Shown here: one piece after another, positions 1-5,248 of the stretch
Layout: each line of letters begins with the position of its first letter
Position numbering within the stretch: position 1 is the stretch's first letter
From: Eubacteriales Family XIII. Incertae Sedis bacterium
GTDB taxonomy: Bacteria > Bacillota > Clostridia > Peptostreptococcales > Anaerovoracaceae
Length of the DNA: 5,257 bases
Assembly (NCBI GenBank): GCA_031255695.1
Contig: JAIRSA010000220.1
Location: 1-5,257, forward strand
Direction of reading: 5' to 3'
Translations under genes and position numbers: made by a program
Notes under the pieces: generated by a model
Database searches by the model: none
The model's input: only the letters and a program-made list of their open reading frames with translations
Told to the model about the DNA's origin: nothing

Positions 1-2
1 TC

Positions 3-95
3 TGTAACATAACTGTAATACAATGATTTCCAGCTTCCAGAACATATGTCAATTATACCAAAGCGCCGAAAAATGTCCATTACAAGGGTATTACA
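3..95. promoter_or_regulatory. Two mirrored pairs of TGTAAT-type motifs flanking the left promoter
   Basis: At 3-19 the plus strand reads TGTAAC, five bases, TGTAAT. At 79-95 it reads ATTACA, five bases, ATTACA, which is the same arrangement inverted. Within each pair the copies are 11 bp apart, one helical turn. The two pairs sit on either side of the predicted leftward promoter, one touching its -35 box and one downstream of the start point. This is the layout of paired operators bound by a dimeric regulator, possibly with looping. I do not recognise the regulator. Six-base AT-rich motifs can arise by chance, so the claim rests on the spacing and symmetry. Confidence 0.35.
52..79 (-). promoter_or_regulatory. 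Sigma-70-type promoter reading leftward out of the window
   Basis: On the minus strand TGGACA (79-74, 5 of 6 to the -35 consensus) is followed after a 16-base spacer by a perfect TATAAT (57-52). Transcription would start near position 45 and run off the left edge, so the gene served is not visible. The site lies beyond the patA hairpin, which fits a new transcription unit starting after patA ends. The surrounding 100 bases are much richer in AT than the rest of the window. The -35 box abuts an ATTACA motif pair, which suggests regulation. The assignment rests on motif match and context only. Confidence 0.5.
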
Positions 96-147
96 ACTCT
101 GTTAATGTTGGCTGACACGCTTGCATTTCAACGGATGGCGGCATTTG

Positions 148-195
148 ACAGCGTCAAGGCCCTCCCGGCAGTTTCCGGGAGGGCCTTGACGCTGT
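148..195 (-). terminator. Perfect 21-bp hairpin downstream of patA, without a U tract
   Basis: Bases 148-168 and 175-195 are perfect reverse complements around a 6-base loop (CAGTTT at 169-174). The stem is GC-rich and begins about 50 bases past the patA stop, so it most likely ends or protects the patA transcript. Neither strand has a run of T after the stem: the minus strand continues CAAATGCC. It is therefore not a textbook intrinsic terminator. It may act as a 3' stabilising hairpin, a Rho-assisted site or a U-less terminator. The structure is certain; the function is inferred. Confidence 0.65.
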
Positions 196-244
196 TCTCC
201 GGCTCAAACCATGGCACCCCCGCGGCTGTTTTGCCGCCCCGCGC

Positions 245-1606
245 CTACAGCCTGAACTCTGCCTTGGCGTCGGCCAGGGCCTCGTCAAGCCGCTGCATCA
301 CGGCGTCTATGCTTTCGCGGCTCAGCACCGCGGGCGGCTCTATCCGCACCGTCTTCGCGTTCACAAGGGTGCCTGCTGTCATCACGCGGCGCTCGAACAG
401 GCCCTTTGTCACCCGGTAGCCCACCTCGGCCTCCGGGAACTCCATGCATATCAGCAGGCCCGCGCCCCTGAAATCCTTCAGCACCGTCGGGTATTTCTTC
501 CGCAGCCCCGCCAGCCTCTCCATTATGTAGTCGCCTTTTTCCTTGCACATGGCCGGCACGTCGTTCTCAAGCATGAACTTTATCGTGGCGAGGGCCGCCG
601 AGCAGGCCAGCGGGTTGCCGCCGAAGGTCGGGGATCCGAGTATCCACGGGTTCTTGACCAGCTTGTCCACCCACATCTTGGGCCTGGCTATGATGCCGGT
701 TATCGGCATTATCCCGCCGCCGAAGGCCTTGCCGTAGGTCATGATGTCCGGCACTATGCCTTCATGCTCGCATCTCCACATGGTGCCTGTCCGGCCCATG
801 CCCGTCTGTATCTCGTCTATTATCAGGGCGGGGCCGTAGCGGTCGCATATCTCCCTGGCTTTTTTCAGGTAGCCCGGCGGGGGTATCACGACGCCCGCCT
901 CGCCCTGTATGGGCTCAAGTATGACGCCCGCGACCTTCTCGCCTACGGCCTGCAGGTTTTTTATTGCCGCTTCGAGCGCCTCGGCGTTCCCGTACTCCAC
1001 GTGCTGCACCTGCTGGACCATGGGTATGTAGTCCTCTCTGTATGAGCCCTTCCCGCCCATGGAGATCGCCCCCATGGACTTGCCGTGGAAGGCGCCTACG
1101 GCCGATATGTACCATCTGCCCCCCGTGGCCAGCCGCGCGAGCTTCAGCGCCATCTCGACGGCCTCGGCGCCGCCGTTCGTGAAGAAGCAGTATTGCAGGT
1201 CCCCAGGCGTTATCATCGCCATTATATGGGCGAGGTAGCCCCTCAGCGGGTCCAGCAGCTCCTGGGAATGCAGGGCGTATTTGCCCAGCTGGGCCTGCAC
1301 GGTCTTCAGTATCGCGGGGTTTCTGTGGCCGCATGTGAATATGCCGAAGCCGCCCAGGCAGTCTATGAACTGGGTGCCGTAGAGATCCTCGAAGTGGTCC
1401 TCCGTGTCCGTCCATTCCACGAACGCCGCATCCGTCGAGACCGATTTCCTGTATTCCAGCCATCCGGGATTGACATTTTCATTGAAATTCGCGATCGAAT
1501 CCTTGACGATGCCATCCTTTTCCTCTTTTGTCAGCTCGTCCTTCTCAATGTAGCCGACAATCTTGCGTACGTCGTCCAGCGCTTTGGCTTTGTTCATTGC
1601 AGTCAT
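245..1606 (-). CDS. patA: Putrescine aminotransferase (class III PLP-dependent aminotransferase)
   Basis: A 453-residue cytosolic enzyme expected to transfer the amino group of putrescine (and probably cadaverine) to 2-oxoglutarate. This gives 4-aminobutanal, which cyclises to 1-pyrroline, and glutamate, the first step of the transaminase route of putrescine breakdown. It matches remembered E. coli PatA (YgjG, 459 aa) along its whole length: the NVNPGWLEYRKSV segment (44-56), FIDCLGGFGIF (80-90), HSQELLDPLR (113-122), NGGAEAVE (144-151, cofactor phosphate loop), FHGKS (173-177), EPIQGEAGV (231-239), D264 in IIDEIQTGMGRTG (pyridine-nitrogen aspartate), the Schiff-base lysine K293 in GKAFGGG, and T327 in TFGGNPLAC. 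The start at 1606 is chosen because GGAGGG lies 9 bases upstream and the protein then has the family's length; an in-frame ATG at 1651 adds 15 unlike residues and no clear ribosome site. It stands alone, divergent from thrE. A sigma-54-like promoter lies about 200 bp upstream. Other diamine or omega-amino substrates cannot be excluded. Confidence 0.93.
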   Translation of the reverse strand: MTAMNKAKALDDVRKIVGYIEKDELTKEEKDGIVKDSIANFNENVNPGWLEYRKSVSTDAAFVEWTDTEDHFEDLYGTQFIDCLGGFGIFTCGHRNPAILKTVQAQLGKYALHSQELLDPLRGYLAHIMAMITPGDLQYCFFTNGGAEAVEMALKLARLATGGRWYISAVGAFHGKSMGAISMGGKGSYREDYIPMVQQVQHVEYGNAEALEAAIKNLQAVGEKVAGVILEPIQGEAGVVIPPPGYLKKAREICDRYGPALIIDEIQTGMGRTGTMWRCEHEGIVPDIMTYGKAFGGGIMPITGIIARPKMWVDKLVKNPWILGSPTFGGNPLACSAALATIKFMLENDVPAMCKEKGDYIMERLAGLRKKYPTVLKDFRGAGLLICMEFPEAEVGYRVTKGLFERRVMTAGTLVNAKTVRIEPPAVLSRESIDAVMQRLDEALADAKAEFRL

Positions 1607-1615
1607 GATGATCTT

Positions 1616-1621
1616 CCCTCC
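1616..1621 (-). promoter_or_regulatory. Ribosome binding site of patA
   Basis: GGAGGG on the minus strand, 9 bases before the ATG at 1606. It decides between that start and the in-frame ATGs at 1651 and 1597. Confidence 0.8.
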
Positions 1622-1812
1622 ATTTTCACACTGTGCCGGCATGCTCCGCATATGCGCCGGCGCTTTTCCGCGTCACCCCCGGCGCGTGGCGCGCCGGAAT
1701 GCTTTGGTTTTGCGACGGGCGAGGCTGTATGCGCCTGTTCCGCGCCTGCCTGCCCACGCTGCCGGCGGCGTTTGGCGCGCCGGCATGTTTCGCAATGATA
1801 TGTCATATATTA

Positions 1813-1828
1813 TTCAAGTTTTGTGCCA
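1813..1828 (-). promoter_or_regulatory. Candidate sigma-54 promoter of patA
   Basis: The minus strand reads TGGCACAAAACTTGAA. The -24 element TGGCAC is perfect. The 5-base gap is the invariant sigma-54 spacing. The -12 element is TTGAA instead of TTGCA/TTGCT, so the usual C of the GC pair is missing. The start point would be near 1802, giving a leader of about 200 bases. Sigma-54 control of patA is known in E. coli, which raises the prior. No sigma-70 promoter of similar quality was found on this strand in the gap. The -12 deviation keeps confidence moderate. Confidence 0.45.
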
Positions 1829-2012
1829 TCTTCGCCGGATCGGCCCTATCCGCGCCTGCCGCGGGGGTGCCCGCAGGCCTGGGCGGGCGCCCGCCGGGCT
1901 AGGCAGGGCGCGCCTCGGCGCAGTCTGCCGGTCAGGGGCGAAATTTTTGCGGATTTATGGGCGGCGTGGCTCTGGCGGGGCCTGCGCCAGACCCTTTCGG
2001 CCTACAGTTGAT

Positions 2013-2054
2013 TCAATTTTGAGACAATTCTGCACATTGATTTCTCAAAATTGA
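2013..2054. promoter_or_regulatory. 12-bp perfect inverted repeat, probable regulator binding site
   Basis: TCAATTTTGAGA (2013-2024) and TCTCAAAATTGA (2043-2054) are exact reverse complements with 18 bases between them. The right arm also belongs to a smaller palindrome, TCTCAA-AA-TTGAGA (2043-2056). The centres of the two arms are about 30 bp apart, three helical turns. It lies about 190 bp upstream of the candidate sigma-54 promoter, a usual distance for an enhancer. It also lies 23 bp upstream of the thrE-facing -10 box, where an activator would sit. Either or both genes could be the target. The repeat is certain; the regulator is unknown. Confidence 0.55.
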
Positions 2055-2076
2055 GATGCCGCCGCGGTCAAAAAAA

Positions 2077-2085
2077 TGTTATACT
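2077..2085 (+). promoter_or_regulatory. Extended -10 promoter candidate for thrE
   Basis: TGTTATACT gives the extended TG-n motif plus TATACT (5 of 6 to TATAAT). The bases at the -35 position (around 2057-2062, TGCCGC) do not match TTGACA, as is common for extended -10 or activator-dependent promoters. The inverted repeat at 2013-2054 ends where the -35 box would be. Transcription would start near 2092 and give a leader of about 260 bases before thrE. Confidence 0.4.
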
Positions 2086-2099
2086 GGTTCTGGACAGCG

Positions 2100-2172
2100 G
2101 CGGGCGGGCGGCCGGCTGGCTTTGACCGGCTGCTGGCTGGCGCGGGCGGGCTGCCGGCTGGCTTTGACCGGC
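2100..2172 (+). repeat. Direct repeat in the thrE leader, 42-bp period
   Basis: Bases 2100-2130 recur at 2142-2172 with one mismatch in 31. The shared core is GCCGGCTGGCTTTGACCGGC. The repeat lies between the predicted thrE promoter and its start codon, so it would be transcribed. The 42-bp period equals 14 codons, but the reading frame through it shows no recognisable protein. Confidence 0.8.
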
Positions 2173-2190
2173 GGCGGCGGATGGGCTGCC

Positions 2191-2310
2191 AGTGGCGAAC
2201 GCGGGTGCTGGCAGGCGCCGGGCAGCGGCGGTTGCAGGGCGGCGTCTGCACACGGGGTACTGGCGGCGGCAGCGGCGAACGCGGGTGCCGGCAGACGCCG
2301 GGCGGCGGCA
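2191..2310 (+). repeat. Second direct repeat in the thrE leader, 80-bp offset
   Basis: Bases 2191-2230 match 2271-2310 at 35 of 40 positions; the shared core begins GGCGAACGCGGGTG. The first copy also contains a 7-bp stem, CTGCCAG (2186-2192) with CTGGCAG (2208-2214). The 80-bp offset is not a multiple of three, so the copies would be read in different frames. That argues for an untranslated region rather than a protein repeat. Confidence 0.75.
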
Positions 2311-2341
2311 GTGGGCATATGCGCCGGGGCCCCGGCAGCGG

Positions 2342-2348
2342 AAAGGGG
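2342..2348 (+). promoter_or_regulatory. Ribosome binding site of thrE
   Basis: AAAGGGG lies 6 bases before the ATG at 2355. It supports this start over upstream in-frame ATGs, which would add an Arg/Gly-rich stretch encoded by the repeat DNA. Confidence 0.65.
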
Positions 2349-2354
2349 TTTGGC

Positions 2355-3725
2355 ATGATAAACAAGAAGCAGAAAAGCGTACTGATCCTGGCGCTGTTCG
2401 CGGGCGAGCTGATGCTCCGCAGCGGCGCGGAGATATATAGGGTGGAAGACACGATAACACGGATCTGCCGCGCCTGCGGCATACATTATGTCGAATGTTT
2501 CGCCACGACCACTGGCATCTTCCTCTCGCTGGACGGCGGCCGGGAAGACGACAATATGCATACATTCATAAAGCGCATCCAGCGCATAAACATAGATCTC
2601 GGGAAGATATCGCTTATCAACAAGTTCTCTCGCGCGTTCACGGCTACCGATCTGTCCATAGAGGAGGGTTTTGCCCAGCTACGCGAGATAAGCAGGATCA
2701 AGCCCTACAGCCTCCCGATGAACCTGCTGGGGGCGCTTTTCATCGGCGCCTCGCTGTGCCTCTGCTTCGGCGGGCTTGCGAGCGACGCGATCGTGAGCGC
2801 CGTCATCACCATGATCGTCTATCTGCTGTCCATATGGGTCGGCAAGCTGCAGCTCAGCCCCTTCATAGGCGTATTCGTGAGCTGCGCCGCCTGTGCGCTG
2901 CTGTCAGTCATCTCGATAGAGCTGGGCCTGCTGTTCACCCTTAGCCCTGCTATTATCGCGTCCATCACGATGTTCCTGCCTGGCGTCGCCATCACCAACG
3001 CGGCCCGCGACCTGCTTTCCGGCGACATGCTTGCCGGGGTGTCGCGCTTCGCGGAGGCCCTGATAAACGCGGTGGCCATAGCCGGCGGCGTGAGCGCCGT
3101 CCTGAAGCCGTGGTCGCTCGCCAGGGGCGGCTTCCCCTCCGACGAGGTCATACGCTACCCTCTGCTGCTCTTCTTCCTGCTGGCCTTCCTGACGACCTTG
3201 GGTTTCTGCATACAGTTCCATGTGCCGCAGCGGCAGATGCTCCCGGCCTCCGTCATCGGGGCCTGCGGTTTCTGCCTCTATGAATTCTCACTGCTGGATC
3301 TAGGGCAGTCACCTGTGGCCGCCTCCTTCCTGGCCTCCGGGCTCGTGGCCGTCATGGCCGAATTCGCGTCGCGCGCCGGCAGGGACGCCACGACATTGTT
3401 CATCATACCGGGCATCATACCCCTCGTGCCAGGCACGGGCATGTACACTGCCATGTCCTATGTCATGCAGGACGATTTCGCCAATGCCGCGTCCACGGGC
3501 GCCAGCACCTTCTTCATGGCGGGCAGCATAGCCATCGCAATCGTCATCGTGGCCTCACTGTGCAGGATCATAATGGCGTTCACAGGGAAGATAGCGGATT
3601 CTGTCCGGCAGCGCAGGGCCAAGGCCGGCGGCGGTCAGGAGACAGAGGGTTCAGATGGGGATGCGGGCGGCGCAGACATCAGCGACAGCGGCGACGGGCA
3701 TGGCCCCGACGGCGATCGCGACTGA
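2355..3725 (+). CDS. thrE: Threonine/serine exporter family protein (fused ThrE type)
   Basis: A 456-residue inner-membrane protein of the ThrE family, which exports threonine and serine, probably driven by the proton gradient. The N-terminal part (1-about 116) is soluble and has the family signature SGAEIYRVEDT (23-33). Hydrophobic segments follow at about 120-140, 144-162, 168-186 and 192-210, with the conserved PGVAITNAARDLLSGD stretch (209-224) and R231/E234, then one near 235-250. The second domain, corresponding to YjjB/ThrE_2, starts near 265 and has four or five more hydrophobic segments with the motif IPGIIPLVPGTGMY (351-364). Both halves that are split as YjjP and YjjB in E. coli are thus in one chain, as in Corynebacterium ThrE. 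The last 35 residues are a hydrophilic Gly/Asp/Ala-rich tail that is not part of the family core. The start is set by AAAGGGG and by the onset of family-like sequence. It is divergent from patA and converges on fkbH with 9 bp between stops. The family call is firm; the exact substrate is inferred. Confidence 0.9.
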   Translation: MINKKQKSVLILALFAGELMLRSGAEIYRVEDTITRICRACGIHYVECFATTTGIFLSLDGGREDDNMHTFIKRIQRINIDLGKISLINKFSRAFTATDLSIEEGFAQLREISRIKPYSLPMNLLGALFIGASLCLCFGGLASDAIVSAVITMIVYLLSIWVGKLQLSPFIGVFVSCAACALLSVISIELGLLFTLSPAIIASITMFLPGVAITNAARDLLSGDMLAGVSRFAEALINAVAIAGGVSAVLKPWSLARGGFPSDEVIRYPLLLFFLLAFLTTLGFCIQFHVPQRQMLPASVIGACGFCLYEFSLLDLGQSPVAASFLASGLVAVMAEFASRAGRDATTLFIIPGIIPLVPGTGMYTAMSYVMQDDFANAASTGASTFFMAGSIAIAIVIVASLCRIIMAFTGKIADSVRQRRAKAGGGQETEGSDGDAGGADISDSGDGHGPDGDRD

Positions 3726-3734
3726 CGCCCTCCG

Positions 3735-4997
3735 TCACGGTTCTTCTATTACTTCTATATATTCCGGATATTCACGCTGGGCACCCGAAGCGTAGACGAG
3801 CGTGACCCGCCTGGGGCCATCTCCATCGGCGGCGCAAGCGTCGTTGCCCGGCCCGGCGGGGGGCGCGGCTGCCGCAGCCACAGCGCCTGCGCCGGAAGGC
3901 GCGGCTGCACCCGCACGGCCCGCATCGCTGGCAGCCCCGTCGCCGGCCGGCGCGGCTGCCACGTCGTCTGCGCTACTACCGTCCTCGGTTGGCGCCGCTT
4001 CCGCAGCCACAGCGCCTGCGCTACTACCATCCCCGGCCGGCGCCTCCGCTTCCGCCGCTTCGCTGAAACCCATGAATTTATATGTTATATACATCATGCG
4101 GTTCCTGTCGGTTTCGAGATATTCCGCAGCGAGTTTCTTGCCGTCCCTGAGCGAGCGCTTGATCAGATGTATGAGCATTGTCGAGCCTATGCCCTTGGTC
4201 ATGACGCGGCATGACATTATCAGAAGCTTTATCACGTAGGCGCCGCCCACGTCTTCCATAAGCGCCAGCCCGACCTTCCCGTAGTCGCCGAATCTGTCCT
4301 CCAGGCCGGCGGCCAGGAAGACGTGGCGCTTTGAGCCTATCAGCGCGCGCAGCTCTTCGTACGAGTAGGTGTAGCCGGTGGCGTTCATCTGGCTGGTGCG
4401 CAGCGTGAGTTCCTCCACCCGGCGCAGATCCTTTTCCGTGACGGGCGATATCCTGAGCCTCATGCCGAGCGTCCCCAGGAATTCCTCCGAAGTCCCCACG
4501 AAGCCTGATTCCGCTGCTTTCCGCTCAAACTCGTCCTTGTACATGCGCCGCCGCGCGGCGGAGTCTTCCGTTATGAATTCCGGCATCATCCTGCCCATCC
4601 GCAGTATCTGCCGGTAATCTGCCGCGTCTATCGTCAATACTTCGGGCGCGCCGAAATTCACCTCGCCGCGCTCCCCCGCCGTGTCGTCCACAAAGGCGAA
4701 TGTGTCCAGGCCGATGTTCAGCGCCTTGGCGATCTCGTGCATTGACTGGGATTTTGCGCCCCAATTGATGCGTGGGTACAGGAAATATTCGTCCAGGCCG
4801 AAATGCCGGACCCTGTCCCAGGCTTCTTGATAGTCATTCTTGCTGGCTATGGACTGTAGTATCCCCCGCCTGTCCAGTTCCTCTATGATCTGGCGTATGC
4901 CCTCTTTCAGCTCAGTGCCCCCGCCCTCTATCAGCGAGCCGTGCCAGATCGTCCCGTCCAGGTCCCAAACCACACATTTTATCGTTTTTTCAGACAT
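3735..4997 (-). CDS. FkbH-like glyceryl transferase/phosphatase (HAD-IIIC plus GNAT-like domain)
   Basis: A 420-residue FkbH-family protein. Known members take 1,3-bisphosphoglycerate, remove phosphate and load the glyceryl group onto an acyl carrier protein. The HAD domain (about 5-140) shows D12-L-D14-G-T16 (nucleophile and acid), S52 in IASKND, K82 and the acidic FVDD (D104-D105). The GNAT-like half (about 178-312 plus 395-418) has the family signatures RTSQMNATGYTYS (200-212), MSCRV with C263, and DRNRMMYITYKFMGF (297-311). The final 25 residues match the family C terminus again. Between them, residues 313-394 are an Ala/Gly/Asp/Ser-rich repeat insertion that I do not know from this family; without it the length would be near 340. 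The start at 4997 follows AGGTGA by 7 bases. An upstream ATG at 5018 overlaps the carrier protein stop as TAATG but has no clear ribosome site. It directly follows the carrier protein gene, its presumed partner. Final use of the glyceryl unit is unknown. Confidence 0.92.
   Translation of the reverse strand: MSEKTIKCVVWDLDGTIWHGSLIEGGGTELKEGIRQIIEELDRRGILQSIASKNDYQEAWDRVRHFGLDEYFLYPRINWGAKSQSMHEIAKALNIGLDTFAFVDDTAGERGEVNFGAPEVLTIDAADYRQILRMGRMMPEFITEDSAARRRMYKDEFERKAAESGFVGTSEEFLGTLGMRLRISPVTEKDLRRVEELTLRTSQMNATGYTYSYEELRALIGSKRHVFLAAGLEDRFGDYGKVGLALMEDVGGAYVIKLLIMSCRVMTKGIGSTMLIHLIKRSLRDGKKLAAEYLETDRNRMMYITYKFMGFSEAAEAEAPAGDGSSAGAVAAEAAPTEDGSSADDVAAAPAGDGAASDAGRAGAAAPSGAGAVAAAAAPPAGPGNDACAADGDGPRRVTLVYASGAQREYPEYIEVIEEP
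3816..4061 (-). repeat. Ala/Gly/Asp-rich repeat insertion within the FkbH-like gene
   Basis: This block encodes residues 313-394 of the FkbH-like protein. At DNA level 3862-3892 matches 3991-4021 (29 of 31; the last 21 bases identical), an offset of 129 bp or 43 codons. Bases 3961-4000 match 4009-4048 at about three quarters of positions, an offset of 48 bp or 16 codons. In protein terms, APAGDGSSAGAVAAEA is followed by APTEDGSSADDVAA and then APAGDGAASDAG and APSGAGAVAAAA: a degenerate unit of about 16 residues. Both offsets keep the frame, which suggests growth by slippage or unequal exchange under selection for an open frame. Confidence 0.85.
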
Positions 4998-5004
4998 TTC
5001 TATT

Positions 5005-5010
5005 TCACCT
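5005..5010 (-). promoter_or_regulatory. Ribosome binding site of the FkbH-like gene
   Basis: AGGTGA on the minus strand lies 7 bases before the ATG at 4997 and inside the extra 21 bases that the alternative start at 5018 would translate. It favours the 4997 start, where the protein begins MSEKTIKCVVWDLDG, as expected for the family. Confidence 0.65.
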
Positions 5011-5017
5011 AGTTGCA

Positions 5018-5248
5018 TTAATGCGAAGCCCGCTGCACCACGTCGCTTATGGCATTGACGCTTCTGAAATTGTCTTCACGGATCTCATTGTCGGGTATCT
5101 TTATTTTGAATTCCTTCTCGAGGAACATTATCAGCTGCAGGGCGAACAGCGAATTCACGAAGCCCTTTTCGAACAGGTCGTCGTCGTCCGAAAGGCCGTC
5201 CGTCTTCTTGTTTTGGGCGAGGAAGCCTTTCACTTTGCCCTTTATCAT
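5018..5248 (-). CDS. Acyl carrier protein, partner of the FkbH-like enzyme
   Basis: A 76-residue carrier protein of the small type found beside FkbH enzymes (FkbJ-like). The motif GFVNSLFALQLIMFLEKEF (29-47) contains S33, the expected attachment site for 4'-phosphopantetheine. The usual DSL is NSL here, which I recall as common in this subgroup. The preceding acidic loop LSDDDDLFEKG and the following IKIPDNEI also fit the carrier fold. It should receive the glyceryl group from the adjacent enzyme in the cytosol. Its stop is 20 bases before the fkbH start, so the two are co-transcribed. The start at 5248 gives the usual length, but the ribosome site would lie mostly outside the window and the frame stays open to the edge. 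A minus-strand TAA at 5256-5254, 5 bases before the ATG, could be the stop of an upstream gene in the same operon. Confidence 0.92.
   Translation of the reverse strand: MIKGKVKGFLAQNKKTDGLSDDDDLFEKGFVNSLFALQLIMFLEKEFKIKIPDNEIREDNFRSVNAISDVVQRASH

Larger units (their letters stand above)
1607..2354. other. 748-bp divergent intergenic region between patA and thrE
   Basis: No convincing gene lies here. Open frames are numerous because the DNA is GC-rich, but none shows a recognisable domain. Contents from left to right: the patA leader, with a diverged 15-bp direct repeat (1687-1701 and 1773-1787, one mismatch); an AT-rich stretch (about 1795-1822) next to a sigma-54-like promoter; a GC-rich block with a small hairpin (1861-1874) and a perfect 14-bp palindrome (1882-1895); a second AT-rich stretch with a 12-bp inverted repeat (2013-2054); an extended -10 promoter toward thrE; and a repeat-rich leader (2100-2340). 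The length and mosaic of AT islands in GC-rich DNA suggest a regulatory region for both genes. A 67-codon minus-strand frame (1603-1806) is discussed among the findings. Confidence 0.6.

Noticed and set aside
1085..1798. 237-codon plus-strand open frame over patA
   Set aside because: It is antisense to a well-supported gene whose sequence is explained by its own frame; the translation resembles no known protein.
1795..1822. A sigma-70 promoter for patA in the AT-rich stretch
   Set aside because: Minus-strand TTGAAT has no -10 box at 16-18 bases, and other hexamer pairs have poor spacing; the sigma-54-like motif fits better.
1882..1895. 14-bp palindrome GGCGGGCGCCCGCC as an operator or terminator
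   Set aside because: It has no loop and no following T run. Perfect palindromes of G and C are expected in such extreme composition, so no function is claimed.
1563..2054. 163-codon plus-strand open frame
   Set aside because: It begins antisense inside patA and runs through GC-rich intergenic DNA. It has no recognisable domain and no ribosome site, and open frames are frequent in such composition.
2191..2206. Resemblance of AGTGGCGAACG...GGTG to a conserved 16S rRNA segment
   Set aside because: The match is short, interrupted by an extra base, and its surroundings are direct repeats unlike rRNA.
2076..2354. N-terminal extension of thrE from the ATG at 2076 (93 extra residues)
   Set aside because: The extension is Arg/Gly-rich repeat DNA without family similarity, its ATG overlaps the predicted -10 box, one repeat is out of frame with itself, and a good ribosome site precedes the ATG at 2355.
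3802..4239. 145-codon plus-strand Ala/Pro-rich frame opposite the FkbH insertion
   Set aside because: It mirrors the repeat block of fkbH; the GC-rich repeats open several frames at once, and no ribosome site or domain supports it.
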